A program made the position numbers and the translations under genes. Shown piece after piece: positions 42,601 to 44,841 of a stretch of DNA of 64,000 nt (position 1 is the stretch's first letter; every line of letters starts with the position of its first letter). A model generated the notes under the pieces. The model searched no databases. It had not been told where the DNA came from and saw nothing but the letters and a program-made list of their open reading frames with translations. Source of the stretch: Xenorhabdus bovienii (lineage in GTDB: Bacteria > Pseudomonadota > Gammaproteobacteria > Enterobacterales > Enterobacteriaceae); the NCBI RefSeq assembly GCF_024721015.1, contig NZ_JANAIF010000017.1:1-64000 (forward strand). Direction: 5' to 3'.

Positions 42601-44432
42601 ATGGCGAATTCTTGGGCATCAAGTACCACCGTGGGCACGTGGCTGGTCAGCCTGTCGGTCAGCCCCGTCTGGGTGAGTAAGACCACCGGTGCCGCGTCAT
42701 CGAGCATATACGCCAGCCGCTCGGCCGGATAAGCCGGATCGAGCGGCACATAGGCGCCGCCCGCCTTAAGGATACCGAGCAGGCCCACCACCATCTCAAG
42801 GCTGCGTTCGACACAAATCGCCACCCGGTCGTCCGGACGCACGCCCAGCGCAATCAGATGGTGAGCCAGGCGATTAGCGCGGCGGTTCAATTCGTCATAG
42901 CTGAGTGTCTGGTCTTCGTACACCACGGCGGTGGCGTTGGGGTTGTGTGTAACCTGAGCCTCAAACAGTGGGTGGATCAACGCGTCCTGCGGCAAGTCCG
43001 TCTGGGTGGCGTTGAAGTTCACCAGCAGTTGCTGCCGCTCTGCCGGCGGCAAGACAGGTAAGCTTCGGATCTGGGTCTCGGGAGAAGAGAGAGCGGCCTC
43101 CATCAACATGGCTAAACGCGATTGGAGAGCCATGACTTCAGCGCAGTTCAGGTAGTGGGTTGAGTAATTGAATTCAATCGTGACGGGCTGATTGACAGCC
43201 TCATCGTTAGCAAATGCGTATTGGTAAATCGCGACGAAGAAAGGAAACGGTGTTCCACGTTGTATTTTTGAGTATTTGATCGTGGCACCGGGCATCTCAG
43301 CATTCGCTTGGAACGACTCAAATGACAGCATGATGTCGAATAGTTGAGCGCGTCCCGTCTTCTGCTGGATTTGTGTATGCCGATTGATCTCCGCGATCGG
43401 TAAGCGCTGACGTTTATAGCAACGACGCAGCTCTGCTGAGGCTTTGCGCATAACATCAAGGAAGGTGTCATGAGGCGTAATGGTTATGCCAACGGGAATG
43501 ACTGACGAGAACATGCCCAACGTGCGTTTTTGTCTGGCGTTCTTGCGGTTGTGCACGGGAATGCCGATGACGATTTCCTCCGCCTGGGTGGTACGGGCGA
43601 AATAGCAAGCCAGAACGGCATACATGAAGTGCAGAACAGACAACCCATGCTCGGTCACAATAGCTTCGATGCGTTGGAAAAGCCCCTTATCCAATTGCCA
43701 AAGTACCGGTTCGGTTTGTCCGTGATCTGCCGTTTTATCCGGATTAGGCGGTTGGAGCAATGCAGGAGGCATGTTCACATAGCGTTCCAACCAGAATTGC
43801 CGGTCATGTACATAGCGTTGTGAATCGAGATAGGCACGATCCTCAGCAATAAAATCGAGATAGGAAGGAGCGGCTTCTGGTAGTGCCTCCCCTTTGATTA
43901 AGTGACGATAAGTGTTAGCAAGATCTTCGGGAATTAGCGCTAAATTCGTGGCATCTCCGATCAAATGATGGCAACAAAAATGCCAGTACCAGCGTGTATC
44001 ACTGACTCGTAGCAGTTCGGCGCGCCATAACTCCCCACTCAAGTCGTACGGACGCATGAAAGCAGTGCGTATGTGTTGTGCGGCTTGGGCTTCTGCGTCG
44101 GCATGATGTGAAAAGTCGTGAATTGTCACGGACACCGGGAGCATGTCCACAAGTTCCTGAAGCGGCAGTTTCTGGGTATTGATGAGTCGTAAACGTAATG
44201 CGTCATGACGATAAACAACGGCTTCAAAGGCGCGTACTAACAGTGTTTCATCCAGCTTTCCATCAATGAGGACAAGTGAACCGAGATTGTAGCTGGGGCT
44301 GTCAGGATGGAGAATTTGGTCAAGCCAGACAACTTGTTGGGTAGAACTGAGCGAAAATTTGCAAGAGGAGGATTCAGAGGAACTTTCAAACGCAAGCTGA
44401 TCTTTGTTGATACGATTGCATGGCATAGGCAT
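15474..44432 (-). CDS. Giant nonribosomal peptide synthetase, first subunit, nine modules with starter C domain
   Basis: An intact 9652-residue assembly-line protein that starts an N-acylated peptide and adds nine residues. Order: Cstart-A-T, C-A-T, CE-A-T, C-A-T, CE-A-T, C-A-T, CE-A-T, C-A-T, CE-A-T. The T-domain serines lie near residues 1034, 2087, 3171, 4224, 5299, 6352, 7434, 8496 and 9571. The first C domain (HHLIGDA near 180) diverges from all others and stands before the first A domain, as lipoinitiating starter C domains do. The dual C/E domains carry HHLxxxxGD in the opening motif. The C-terminal tail (STEELLAML then a Gly/Asp/Asn-rich end) is a docking peptide. There is no thioesterase, so the chain passes to the next subunit. 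The start is secure: AGGAG lies 7 nt before ATG 44432. Hydrophobic residues and strict L/D alternation recall xenoamicin synthetases of Xenorhabdus, but identity is not shown. Confidence 0.96.
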   Translation of the reverse strand: MPMPCNRINKDQLAFESSSESSSCKFSLSSTQQVVWLDQILHPDSPSYNLGSLVLIDGKLDETLLVRAFEAVVYRHDALRLRLINTQKLPLQELVDMLPVSVTIHDFSHHADAEAQAAQHIRTAFMRPYDLSGELWRAELLRVSDTRWYWHFCCHHLIGDATNLALIPEDLANTYRHLIKGEALPEAAPSYLDFIAEDRAYLDSQRYVHDRQFWLERYVNMPPALLQPPNPDKTADHGQTEPVLWQLDKGLFQRIEAIVTEHGLSVLHFMYAVLACYFARTTQAEEIVIGIPVHNRKNARQKRTLGMFSSVIPVGITITPHDTFLDVMRKASAELRRCYKRQRLPIAEINRHTQIQQKTGRAQLFDIMLSFESFQANAEMPGATIKYSKIQRGTPFPFFVAIYQYAFANDEAVNQPVTIEFNYSTHYLNCAEVMALQSRLAMLMEAALSSPETQIRSLPVLPPAERQQLLVNFNATQTDLPQDALIHPLFEAQVTHNPNATAVVYEDQTLSYDELNRRANRLAHHLIALGVRPDDRVAICVERSLEMVVGLLGILKAGGAYVPLDPAYPAERLAYMLDDAAPVVLLTQTGLTDRLTSHVPTVVLDAQEFAMTAQSVHNPDTQALGLTSRHLAYVIYTSGSTGLPKGVKMSLAALSNLLQWHRQNPSHLSGTGKTLQFAALGFDVAFQEIFTTLCEGGCLVLINEETRRDPQQFLRLIQQKQIDRIFLPYIALQHLAEAASHIEGDFSCLAHIITAGEQLRITPAIRRFLQRSRSCQLHNHYGPTESHVVTAYTLDKNMDQWPTLPPIGRPIANTQIYLLDPQGQPVPLGIAGEIHIAGAGVARGYLNRPELTAERFLTDPFSADPGARMYKTGDLGRWLPDGNIEYLGRNDYQVKLRGFRIELGEIESRLMQCHGVREAVVLAREDEPGHKRLVAYLRPMDGVELVPAELRQQLTRHLAEYMLPSAFMTLDAFPLTPNGKLDRSAFPAPDSSAVVTRGYAAPVGEIETILAQIWQDLLRLERVGRHDHFFELGGHSLLAVQLAARVRQDLARELPLQQLFALPLLADLAQALSGASAIAQVVIPVADRSQPLALSFAQQRLWFLAQLDPAASLAYHIPVTLRLTGQLDRHALTTALDRLVARHESLRTRFVLIEGQPCQHIDPADVGFALSYQDLRPLDPAMHTHRIAELADLEAQTPFNFTQGPLIRGQLLQLTDKEHVLLLTQHHIISDGWSIGVLVHELGTLYHAALDGDSDPLPPLSLQYADYAVWQRDWLQGTVLTEQRDFWCAQLQNAPALLALPTDRPRPPVQRYAGGQVPFRLDSALLTSLKALGQRHNTTLFMTVLTAWSIVLTRLSGQDDIVIGTPVANRPHRELEGLIGFFVNTLALRVTPGDAPRVADLLAQVRKRALAAYAHQDLPFEQVVEALQPERSLSYSPVFQVMLSLNNTPAQDQTLPSLQISQVEQESHSAHFDLMLLLTETEAGLVGGLEYATDLFDTATVERMVGYLQQVLTAMAADATQTLACLPMLPDSERQQLLVDFNATQVDFPQDALIHQLFETQAAHSPDATAVVCGEQVLSYDELNRRANRLAHHLIALGVQPDDRVAICMTRSPEMVVGLLGILKAGGAYVPLDPAYPAERLAYMLDDAAPVALLTQTAWVDTLASPVPTVVLNAQAPALSAQSIHNPEAQALGLKSRHLAYVIYTSGSTGLPKGVAIAHRNTVNFLTWAQRTFNPEELAHTLFATSLNFDLAVYECFAPLVSGGTVHLVPDALSLVTTGQPVSLINTVPSAIAHLIEANAVPVTARTVNLAGEALKPHVVEHLFAHASIQNVCNLYGPSETTTYSTWIRMNRTEGFVSHIGRPIANTQIYILDTYGQPVPLGVAGEIHIAGVGVARGYLNRPELTAERFLTDPFSADPDARMYKTGDLGRWHPDGNIEYLGRDDFQVKLRGFRIELGEIEAQLMQCRGVREAVVLAREDEPGQKRLIAYLRPLDGVELVPAELRQQLARHLAEYMLPSAFMTLDTFPLTPNGKLDRQALPAPDLSAVVARGYEAPISEAETALAQIWQNLLGLERVGRHDHFFELGGHSLMIVGLIEQLYDFGWRLDVRSVFAAPVLTEMAQAIQSDASAFVVPPNCIPEGCTALTPDMLSLVSLSQAEIEAIVEATPSGASNVQDIYPLAPLQEGILFHHLLQAQGDTYLLQSLIAFNTREHLDTFLSALQQVIDRHDILRTAACWQGLAQPVQVVWRQAPLCVNHFTPATADDIPAQLSAHTDPRRHRLDLSRAPLFTADIAHDPAQDEWLLALRFHHLVSDHMTLELIFAEIAQIQQGHAESLPAALPYRNFIAQTLSVPAAVHEAYFRDQLADVDAPTAPFGVLTLPGNDEPIAEAHLPLAPALAEAIHAQARRLGVSPGVLFHVAWAQVLAQTSGRDDVVFGSVLLGRLQGVAGAARILGMFINTLPVRVSLAGHSVQEVVQATYRSLTTLLEHEQAPLALAQRCSSVTQPMPLFSTLLNYRHSQTSEANAVETTRAGMRIVATEERTNYPLTLSVDDLGTGFRLTAQTVAGIDPTRVTAYLATAISGLVDALAHNPQRLIRNVPILPPTERQQLLVEFNATQSDFPQDALIHQLFEAQAAHHPDATAVVFEGQSLSYHELNHRANRLAHYLIALGVRPDDRVAICVERSLELVIGLLGILKAGGAYVPLDPAYPAERLAYMLNDAAPVALLTQTTQIDKLIHHIPTVVLDAQESAIAAQPTHNPDAQALGLKSRHLAYVIYTSGSTGLPKGVMVEHRSINRLVINNPYADIGSDDCVAHCANIAFDASTWEIWSALLNGGRLHVVSPSALLDPVRFRDSLVKGQVTALWLTAGLFNEYLGDLEPLFGQLRYLLIGGDVLDPRKIQRAQLAECQPTHLINGYGPTETTTFAATYRITSPVDVARPIPIGCPIANTQIYLLDPYGQPVPLGVAGEIYIAGAGVARGYLNRPELTAERFLADPFSSDPDARMYKTGDLGYWRPDGNLEYLGRNDLQVKLRGFRIELGEIEARLVQCHGVREAVVVAREDEPGHKRLVAYLLPQTGVELVPAELRQQLAQHLAEYMQPSAFMTLDAFPLTPNGKLDRQALPAPDLSAIVTRGYEAPVGEIEIALAQIWQNLLKLEQVGRHDHFFELGGHSLLAVQLAARVRQQLAQKLSLQQLFAQPLLTDLAQTLTDASAIAQVVIPAADRSQPLALSFAQQRLWFLGQLDPAASLAYHIPMALRLIGKLDRHTLTSALDRLVARHESLRTRFVVIEGQPCQHIDPADIGFTLSCQDLRPLDLTARANRVAELTAFETQTPFDFVRGPLIRGQLLQLTDAEHVLLLTQHHIIADGWSIGVLMHELGAFYRAALDGYDDPLPPLSLQYADYAVWQRDWLQGAVLTEQRDFWCAQLRDAPALLTLPTDRPRPSVQRYAGDRIPLQLDTALLASLKALGQHHHTTLFMTLLTAWSIVLTRLSGQDDIVIGTPVANRPHTELENLIGFFVNTLALRVTPGEAPRVADLLTQVRERALAAYAHQDLPFEQVVEALQPERSLSYSPVFQVMLALNNTPSQNLALPGLQLAPVEQVCHSAHFDLTLSLTETEVGLVGDLEYSTDLFDSATIGRMVGYLESVLTAMAADATQTVAGLPMLSASERRLLLTDFNATQADFPQDALIHQLFEAQAAHSPDATAVVFEGQSLSYHELNHRANRLAHHLIALGVRPDDRVAICVERSPELVIGLLAILKAGGAYVPLDPTYPAERLAYMLDDAAPVALLTQTAQVDTLVSPVPIVMLDALAPSLAAQPTHNPDAQALGLTSRHLAYVIYTSGSTGQPKGVMVEHRGLSNLIATQQDTLAINPSSRILQFASNSFDAGIWECGMALLAGASLHLAQRTHLLPGTALLETLETHAITHVLLSPTALAALDSVPETLQTLIVGGEACPPSLVKRWAVGRRMVNAYGPTESTVCAAIYLCDNQEEGAPPIGRPIANTRIYILDTYGQPVPLGVAGEIHIAGAGTARGYLNRPELTAERFPADPFSSDPDARMYKTGDLGRWRPNGNLEYLGRNDFQVKLRGFRIELGEIETQLMQCDGVREVVVLAREDDPGHPRLVAYVQPLDGIELVPAELRQQLARHLAEYMLPSAFMTLDAFPLTPNGKLDRQALPAPDASAVVARGYEAPVGEAETILAQIWQDLLGLERVGRHDHFFELGGHSLMIVSLIERLRGFGRRLEVRSVFSAPVLAEMAQSTQDNTNAFVVPPNRIPENCTALTPDMLSLVSLSQAEIETIIEATPGGASNVQDIYPLAPLQEGILFHHLLQTQGDTYLLQSLLAFDSREHLDTFLVALQQVIDRHDILRTAACWQGLAQPVQVVWRQAPLYVNHFTPATADNVPAQLLTHTDPRRHRLDLSRAPLFAADIAHDPAQDEWLLALRFHHLVSDHMTLELIFAEIAQVQQGHAESLPAALPYRNFIAQTLSVPAAVHETYFRTQLADVDTPTAPFGVLTMPGDNESIAEARLPLPPALAEAIRAQARRLRVSPGVLFHVAWAQMLAQTSGHDDVVFGSVLLGRLQGVAGADQILGMFINTLPVRVSLAGRSVQEVVQTTYRNLTALLEHEQAPLALAQRCSGVAQSLPLFSTLLNYRHSQTNGADAVDIPRTGMRIVATGERTNYPLTLSVDDLGTGFHLTALTVAGIDPARVTAYLVTAISGLVDALTRDPQRLIRDVPILPDSERQQLLVEFNATQADFPQDALIHQLFEAQAAHHPDAIAVVFEGQSLSYHELNHRANRLAHHLLALGVRPDDRVAICVERSPDLVVGLLGILKAGGAYVPLDPAYPAERLTYMLDDAAPVALLTQTALTDTLASAIPTIVLDGSEPLLMTQPTHNPDAQALGLTSRHLAYVIYTSGSTGLPKGVMVEHRGLSNLIATQQDTLAIKPSSRILQFASNSFDAGIWECSMALLAGASLHLAQRTHLLPGAALLNTLETHAITHVLLSPTALAALDSVPVTLQTLIVGGEACSPSLVKRWATGRRMVNAYGPTESTVCAAIYLCDSQEEGAPPIGRPIANTQIYLLDYDSQPVPLGVAGEIYIAGAGIARGYLNRPELTAERFLADPFSSVPDARMYKTGDLGRWRSDGNLEYLGRNDFQVKLRGFRIELGEIEARLMQCPGVREAVVLAREDESGHKRLIAYLLPQTGIELVSAELRQQLAQYLAEYMLPSAFMVLDAFPLTPNGKLDRQALPAPDASAVVTRGYEAPLGEIEIALAQIWQDLLRLEQIGRHDHFFELGGHSLLAVQLVARVRQDLARELPLQQLFDLPLLVDLAQALSGTLATAQVVIPAADRSRLLPLSFAQQRLWFLGQLDPAASLAYHIPVALRLTGQLDRHALTTALDRLVARHESLRTRFVLVEGQPYQHIDPADIGFALSCQDLRLLEPAAHTNRIADLAAREAQAPFDFIQGPLIRGQLLQLTDEAHMLLLTQHHIISDGWSIGVLVHELGTLYRAALDGHGDPLPPLSLQYADYAIWQRDRLQATALTEQRDFWYAQLQNAPALLVLPTDRPRPPVQTYVGGRVSFQLDTALLTSLKGLGQRHHTTLFMTMLTAWSIVLTRLSGQDDIVIGTPVANRPHSELENLIGFFVNTLAVRVTPGNAPRVADLLAQVRERALNAYAHQDLPFEQVVEALQPERSLSYSPVFQVMLVLNNMPAENLVLPDLQLSWVEQAHHSAHFDLTLSLTETEAGLAGDLIYAADLFDPATVERMVGYLENVLAAMAADATQTVAGLPMLPASERQQLLVNFNATQADFPQDALIHQLFEAQAAHSPDATAVVCGEQALSYGELNRRANRLAHHLLAQGVHPDDRVAIYLERSPEMVVGLLAILKAGGAYVPLDPAYPAERLAYILDDAAPVVLFTQTTWINTLASPVLTVVLDAQDTPLIAQPDHNPDTQALGLTSRHLAYVIYTSGSTGLPKGVAITHRNTVNFLTWAQRTFSPEELAHTLFATSLNFDLAVYECFTPLLSGGTVHLVPNVLSLLTTEQPVSLINTVPSAIAHLIESDAIPMTTQTVNLAGEALKPHVIEHLFARESIQNVCNLYGPSETTTYSTWIRMSRAEGFVSHIGRPIANTQIYILDSLGHPVPLGVTGEIHIAGAGVARGYLNRPELTAEHFLADPFSADPDARMYKTGDLGRWRSDGNLDYLGRNDFQVKLRGFRIELGEIEAQLMQCHGVREAVVLAREDEPGEKRLIAYLRPLDGVELVPAELRQQLARHLAEYMLPSAFMTLEAFPLTPNGKLDRQALPAPDASAVVAHGYETPVGEAEAILAQIWQDLLGLEQIGRHDHFFELGGHSLMIVSLIERLRGFGWWLDVRSVFAAPVLAEMAQAIQGDASAFVVPPNRIPENCTILTPDMLSLVSLSQAEINAIVEATPDGASNVQDIYPLAPLQEGILFHHLLQTQGDTYLLQSLLAFNSREHLDTFLTALQQVIDRHDILRTAACWQGLAQPVQVVWRQAPLCVNRFTPATADDIPAQLSAHTDPRRHRLDLSRAPLFAADIAHDPAQDEWLLALRFHHLVSDHMTLELIFAEIAQIQQGQAESLPAALPYRNFIAQTLSVPAAVHEDYFRAQLADIDAPTAPFGVLTIPSDSESITEAGLSLTPALAEAIRAAARLMGVSPGVLFHVAWAQVLAQTSGHDDVVFGSVLLGRLQGGAGADRILGMFINTLPVRVSLAGRSVREVVQATYRDLMTLLEHEQAPLALAQRCSGMAQSIPLFSALLNYRHSQTSESDAVETSRAGVRIVATEERTNYPLILSVDDLGTGFHLTAQAVAGINPTRVTAYLVTAISGLVDALVRDPQQLIRNVPILPSLERQQLLVNFNATQADFPQDALIHQLFEVQAARYPDAIAVVFEDQGLSYGELNRRANRLAHHLIALGVRPDDRVAICLERSLELVVGLLGILKSGGAYVPLDPTYPAERLAYMLDDAAPVALLTQTIQVDKLAHSIPTVILDGQEPAMAVQPTHNPDAQALGLTSRHLAYVIYTSGSTGLPKGVMVEHRNVLRLIINNGFADIGPDDCIAHCANVSFDAATWEVWTGLVHGARILLIPEKTLLQPDYFGQRLALEGVSALFLTTALFNQYASLIASSLSGLRYVLFGGEQIDIRPAIHLRADYPPQHLLHVYGPTETTTFATAYEIPFTDSECKTIPIGHPIANTQIYILDTQGQPVPLGVTGEIHIAGAGVARGYLNRPKLTAERFLTDPFSSDLDARMYKTGDLGYWRPDGNIEYLGRNDLQVKLRGFRIELGEIEARLVQCHGVREAVVLAREDEPGHKRLVAYLLPQAGVELVPAELRQQLARHIAEYMLPSAFMTLDAFPLTPNGKIDRPAFPVPDQSAIVMRGYADPIGETETALAQIWQDLLGLEQVGRHDHFFELGGHSLLAVQLVARVRQDLARELPLQQLFDLPILTDLAQALSGAATTAQVVIPAADRNRLLPLSFAQQRLWFLGQLDPAASLAYHIPVALRLTGQLDRHALTTALERLITRHESLRTCFVLVDGQPCQHIAPADIDFALPYQDLRPLEPAAHIHRIAELATFEAQTPFDFAQGPLIRGQLLQLTDEAHLLLLTLHHIIADGWSIGVLMHELDALYRAALDGHGDPLPPLPIQYADYAVWQRNWLQGTVLTEQRDFWCAQLQDAPALLTLPTDRPRPSVQTYAGGRVSFQLDATLLTSLKGLGQRHNTTLFMTMLTAWNIVLARLSGQNDIVIGTPVANRPHPELENLIGFFVNTLALRVTLSDTTRVAELLAQVRERALAAYAHQDLPFEQVVEALQPERNLSYSPVFQVMLALNNTPSQNLILPGLQLVSIEQTHHSAHFDLTLSLTETESGLAGDLEYAADLFDSATVERMVGYLENVLTAMAADATQTIAGLPMLSAPERQQLLVDFNTTQTDFPQNALIHQLFEAQAAHHPDATAVVFEDQVLSYSELNHRANRLAHHLIALGVRPDDRVAICLERSLELVVGLLAILKAGGAYVPLDPAYPTERLAYMLNDATPVALLTQVAQVDRLGSTVPTVILDAQDAFLMAQPDHNPDTQALGLRLTSRHLAYVIYTSGSTGLPKGVMVEHCNVLRLIINNGFADIGSDDCIAHCANIAFDASTWEIWSALLNGGRLHVVSPSVLLDPVRFCDSLVKGQVTALWLTAGLFNEYLSDLKPLFGQLRYLLIGGDVLDPRKIRRAQLAGSQPTHLINGYGPTETTTFAATYAIASPVDVTRSIPIGRPIANTQIYILDPQGQPIPLGVAGEIHIAGAGVARGYLNRPELTAERFPADPFSADPDARMYRTGDLGRWRPDGNIDYLGRNDFQVKLRGFRIELGEIEARLTQCRGVSEAVVLAREDEPGQKRLIAYVLPQTGIELVPAELRQQLARHLAEYMLPSAFMVLDAFPLTLNGKLDRQALPAPDSSAVITRGYEAPVGEAETALAQIWQDLLGLERVGRYDHFFELGGHSLMIVSLIERLRDLDWRLDVRSVFAAPVLAEMAQAIQDDSDTFVVPPNRIPKGCTALTPDMLPLVSLSQAEIESIVGTIPGGASNVQDIYPLAPLQEGILFHHLLQAQGDTYLLQSLIAFDTRERLDTFLAALQQVIDRHDILRTAAYWQDLTQPVQVVWRQAPLGINLFTPATADDVPAQLRAHTDPHLHRLNLNRAPLFAADIAHDPAQDEWLLALRFHHLVSDHMTLELIFTEIAQIQQGHAESLPAALPYRNFIAQTLNVPATAHEAYFRTQLADVDAPTAPFGVLTMPGDSQPVAEARLPLAPALAETIRVQARRLGVSPSVLFHVAWAQVLAQTSGRDDVVFGSVLLGRLQGVAGADRILGMFINTLPMRVSLADRSVQEVVQATYRSLTALLEHEQAPLALAQRCSGVAQPMPLFSALLNYRHSQIDKADAIDTAWAGMRIVAIEERTNYPLTLSVDDLGIGFHLTAQTVAGIDPVRVTAYLATAINGLVDALVRDPQQPILQVSILPASERQQIVVDFNATQADFPQDALIHQLFEAQAAHNPAATAVVCGEQALSYGELNCRANRLAHHLIALGLRPDDRVAICLERSPEMMVGLLGILKAGGTYVPLDPAYPTERLAYIIDDAAPVALLTQTMWVDRLISPVLTVVLDGQESAIAARPTHNPEPQKLGLASHHLAYVIYTSGSTGLPKGVAIAHRNTVNFLTWAQRTFSPEELAHTLFATSLNFDLAVYECFAPLLSGGTVHLVPDVLSLVTTEQPVSLLNTVPSAIVHLIEAKAVPITTRTVNLAGEALKPHVVEHLFAHTSVQDVCNLYGPSETTTYSTWIRMNRAEGFVSHIGRPIANTQIYILNSLGQPAPLGVAGEIHIAGAGVARGYLNRPELTAERFLADPFSSDPDARMYKTGDLGCWCPDGNIDYLGRNDFQIKLRGFRIELGEIETQLMQCHGVREAIVLTREDEPGHKRLIAYVRPQDGVELVPAELRQQLAQHLAEYMLPSAFMTLDAFPLTPNGKLDRQALPAPDASAVVTRDYESPQGRVETALAQIWQDLLELVRIGRHDHFFELGGHSLMVVQLITRIKAKFLVDIPLTSLFLSPKLAEQANIIFSAQMNAVGENDIESIQNSLDLMSTEELLAMLDGDNNRGDNNQ
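18681..21965 (-). other. NRPS module 8: C, A (Val-like), T
   Basis: Ordinary C domain (LLTLHHIIADGWS). The A pocket DAWWLGGTF is the same as in module 3. A two-residue insertion (LGLRLTSRH against LGLTSRH elsewhere) comes from an imperfect 6-nt duplication just before the A3 motif. The residue should become D through the next dual C/E domain. Confidence 0.7.
21966..25130 (-). other. NRPS module 7: dual C/E, A (DAWFLGVTFK, Ile/Leu/Val-like), T
   Basis: Dual C/E domain with HHLLQTQGD. The A pocket DAWFLGVTF is read from FDAATWEVW, LFLTTALF, VLFGGEQ and VYGPTETTTF. It differs by one residue from the isoleucine signature DAFFLGVTFK, so a branched aliphatic residue is expected. The residue stays L. 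Confidence 0.7.
25131..28380 (-). other. NRPS module 6: C, A (DLYNNALTYK, Ala-like), T
   Basis: Ordinary C domain (HHIISDGWS). The A-domain recognition segment matches module 2 almost residue for residue. The T domain (GGHSLMIVSL) precedes a dual C/E domain, so the residue should become D. Confidence 0.7.
28381..31510 (-). other. NRPS module 5: dual C/E, A (DAWLIGAVCK), T
   Basis: Dual C/E domain with HHLLQTQGD and HHLVSDH. The A-domain recognition segment is nearly a copy of that of module 4, down to SNSFDAGIWEC and the AAIYLCD stretch. Adjacent modules therefore appear to install the same residue, D then L. Confidence 0.65.
31511..34755 (-). other. NRPS module 4: C, A (DAWLIGAVCK, hydrophobic), T
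   Basis: Ordinary C domain (HHIIADGWS). The A pocket DAWLIGAVC is read from FDAGIWECG, VLLSPTAL, LIVGGEAC and AYGPTESTVC. It shares DAW....AVCK with Phe-type pockets but has Leu at position 278 and Gly at 301; Phe, Leu or Ile are all possible. The next domain is dual C/E, so the residue should become D. Confidence 0.65.
34756..37925 (-). other. NRPS module 3: dual C/E, A (Val-like), T
   Basis: The dual C/E domain opens IYPLAPLQEG and carries HHLLQAQGD, the elongated His motif of dual C/E domains, with HHLVSDH as the second His motif. The A pocket is DAWWLGGTF (FDASTWEIW, LWLTAG, LLIGGD, GYGPTETTTF), close to valine signatures of the DAxWxGGTFK type. The T domain (GGHSLLAVQL) feeds an ordinary C domain, so the residue stays L. 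Confidence 0.75.
37926..41165 (-). other. NRPS module 2: C, A (DLYNNALTYK, Ala-like), T
   Basis: Ordinary C domain (LSFAQQRLWFL, HHIISDGWS). The A pocket DLYNNALTY is read from FDLAVYECF, SLINTVPSA, NLAGEAL and LYGPSETTTY. It is closest to the DLFNNALTYK alanine signature I know; the specificity is inferred. The T domain (GGHSLMIVGL) feeds a dual C/E domain, so this residue should become D. Confidence 0.7.
41166..44432 (-). other. NRPS module 1: starter C, A (Pro), T
   Basis: The starter C domain (residues 20-440) keeps the catalytic HHxxxD as HHLIGD and lacks a donor T domain upstream, which implies N-acylation by an acyl-CoA or acyl-ACP. The A-domain pocket reads DVQFIAHVV plus the invariant Lys (FDVAFQEIF, FLPYIALQ, IITAGEQL, HYGPTESHVV). 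This is a known proline signature. The following C domain is of the ordinary type, so Pro stays L. Confidence 0.85.
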
Positions 44433-44439
44433 TACTTAA

Positions 44440-44444
44440 CTCCT
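44440..44444 (-). promoter_or_regulatory. Ribosome binding site of the giant NRPS gene
   Basis: AGGAG on the minus strand, 7 nt before ATG 44432. It fixes the start of the first subunit. Confidence 0.75.
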
Positions 44445-44841
44445 GCTCGCTAGGCTAATGGATGGAATGTGAGTTATGTGACGTTGCTGGACATTGAAAA
44501 ATGAGTTATTTCATAAACAGATACTTTATTTTTTTAATCTCACTTATAAAAGAGTTAGAATTCATTTATTTTTGATAAGTATCATTAAAATTACTGGTGG
44601 TTTGGTCGTGGTAGATTGGATGCTGCGGTATTATTGCTGTCAGTATATGTGGCAATTATTTAATAACATTAAGGTATTTATAAAATCAGCTTTATTACAG
44701 CAACAACAGAGAATGAAAAAAGGTATATCACTATGATTATATTTAATAAAATTATAACAAAATAACATTATTTAAAAAATTACTGATTGGGTTTATTTAT
44801 TCTATCAATATTTTACTTGGCTGATCTCCATAATAAGATTG

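Noticed and set aside
1-44400. Many open frames of 60-300 codons on the plus strand, with recurring similar translations
   Set aside because: They repeat with the module period and are antisense shadows of conserved NRPS motifs in GC-rich DNA. None has its own ribosome binding site or a recognisable domain.
8845-44432. Separate epimerisation or internal thioesterase domains in the NRPS subunits
   Set aside because: No E-domain or GxSxG thioesterase motifs were found between modules or at the ends of subunits 1 and 2. D-residues are explained by the dual C/E domains.
15474-44432. Identity with the kolossin synthetase
   Set aside because: As I recall, kolossin is made by a single still larger fifteen-module protein. 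Here the line is split into a nine-module protein, a two-module protein and a third subunit.
44494-44736. 80-codon frame on the plus strand between the divergent operons
   Set aside because: It needs a TTG start, has no ribosome binding site and has a composition typical of AT-rich non-coding DNA.
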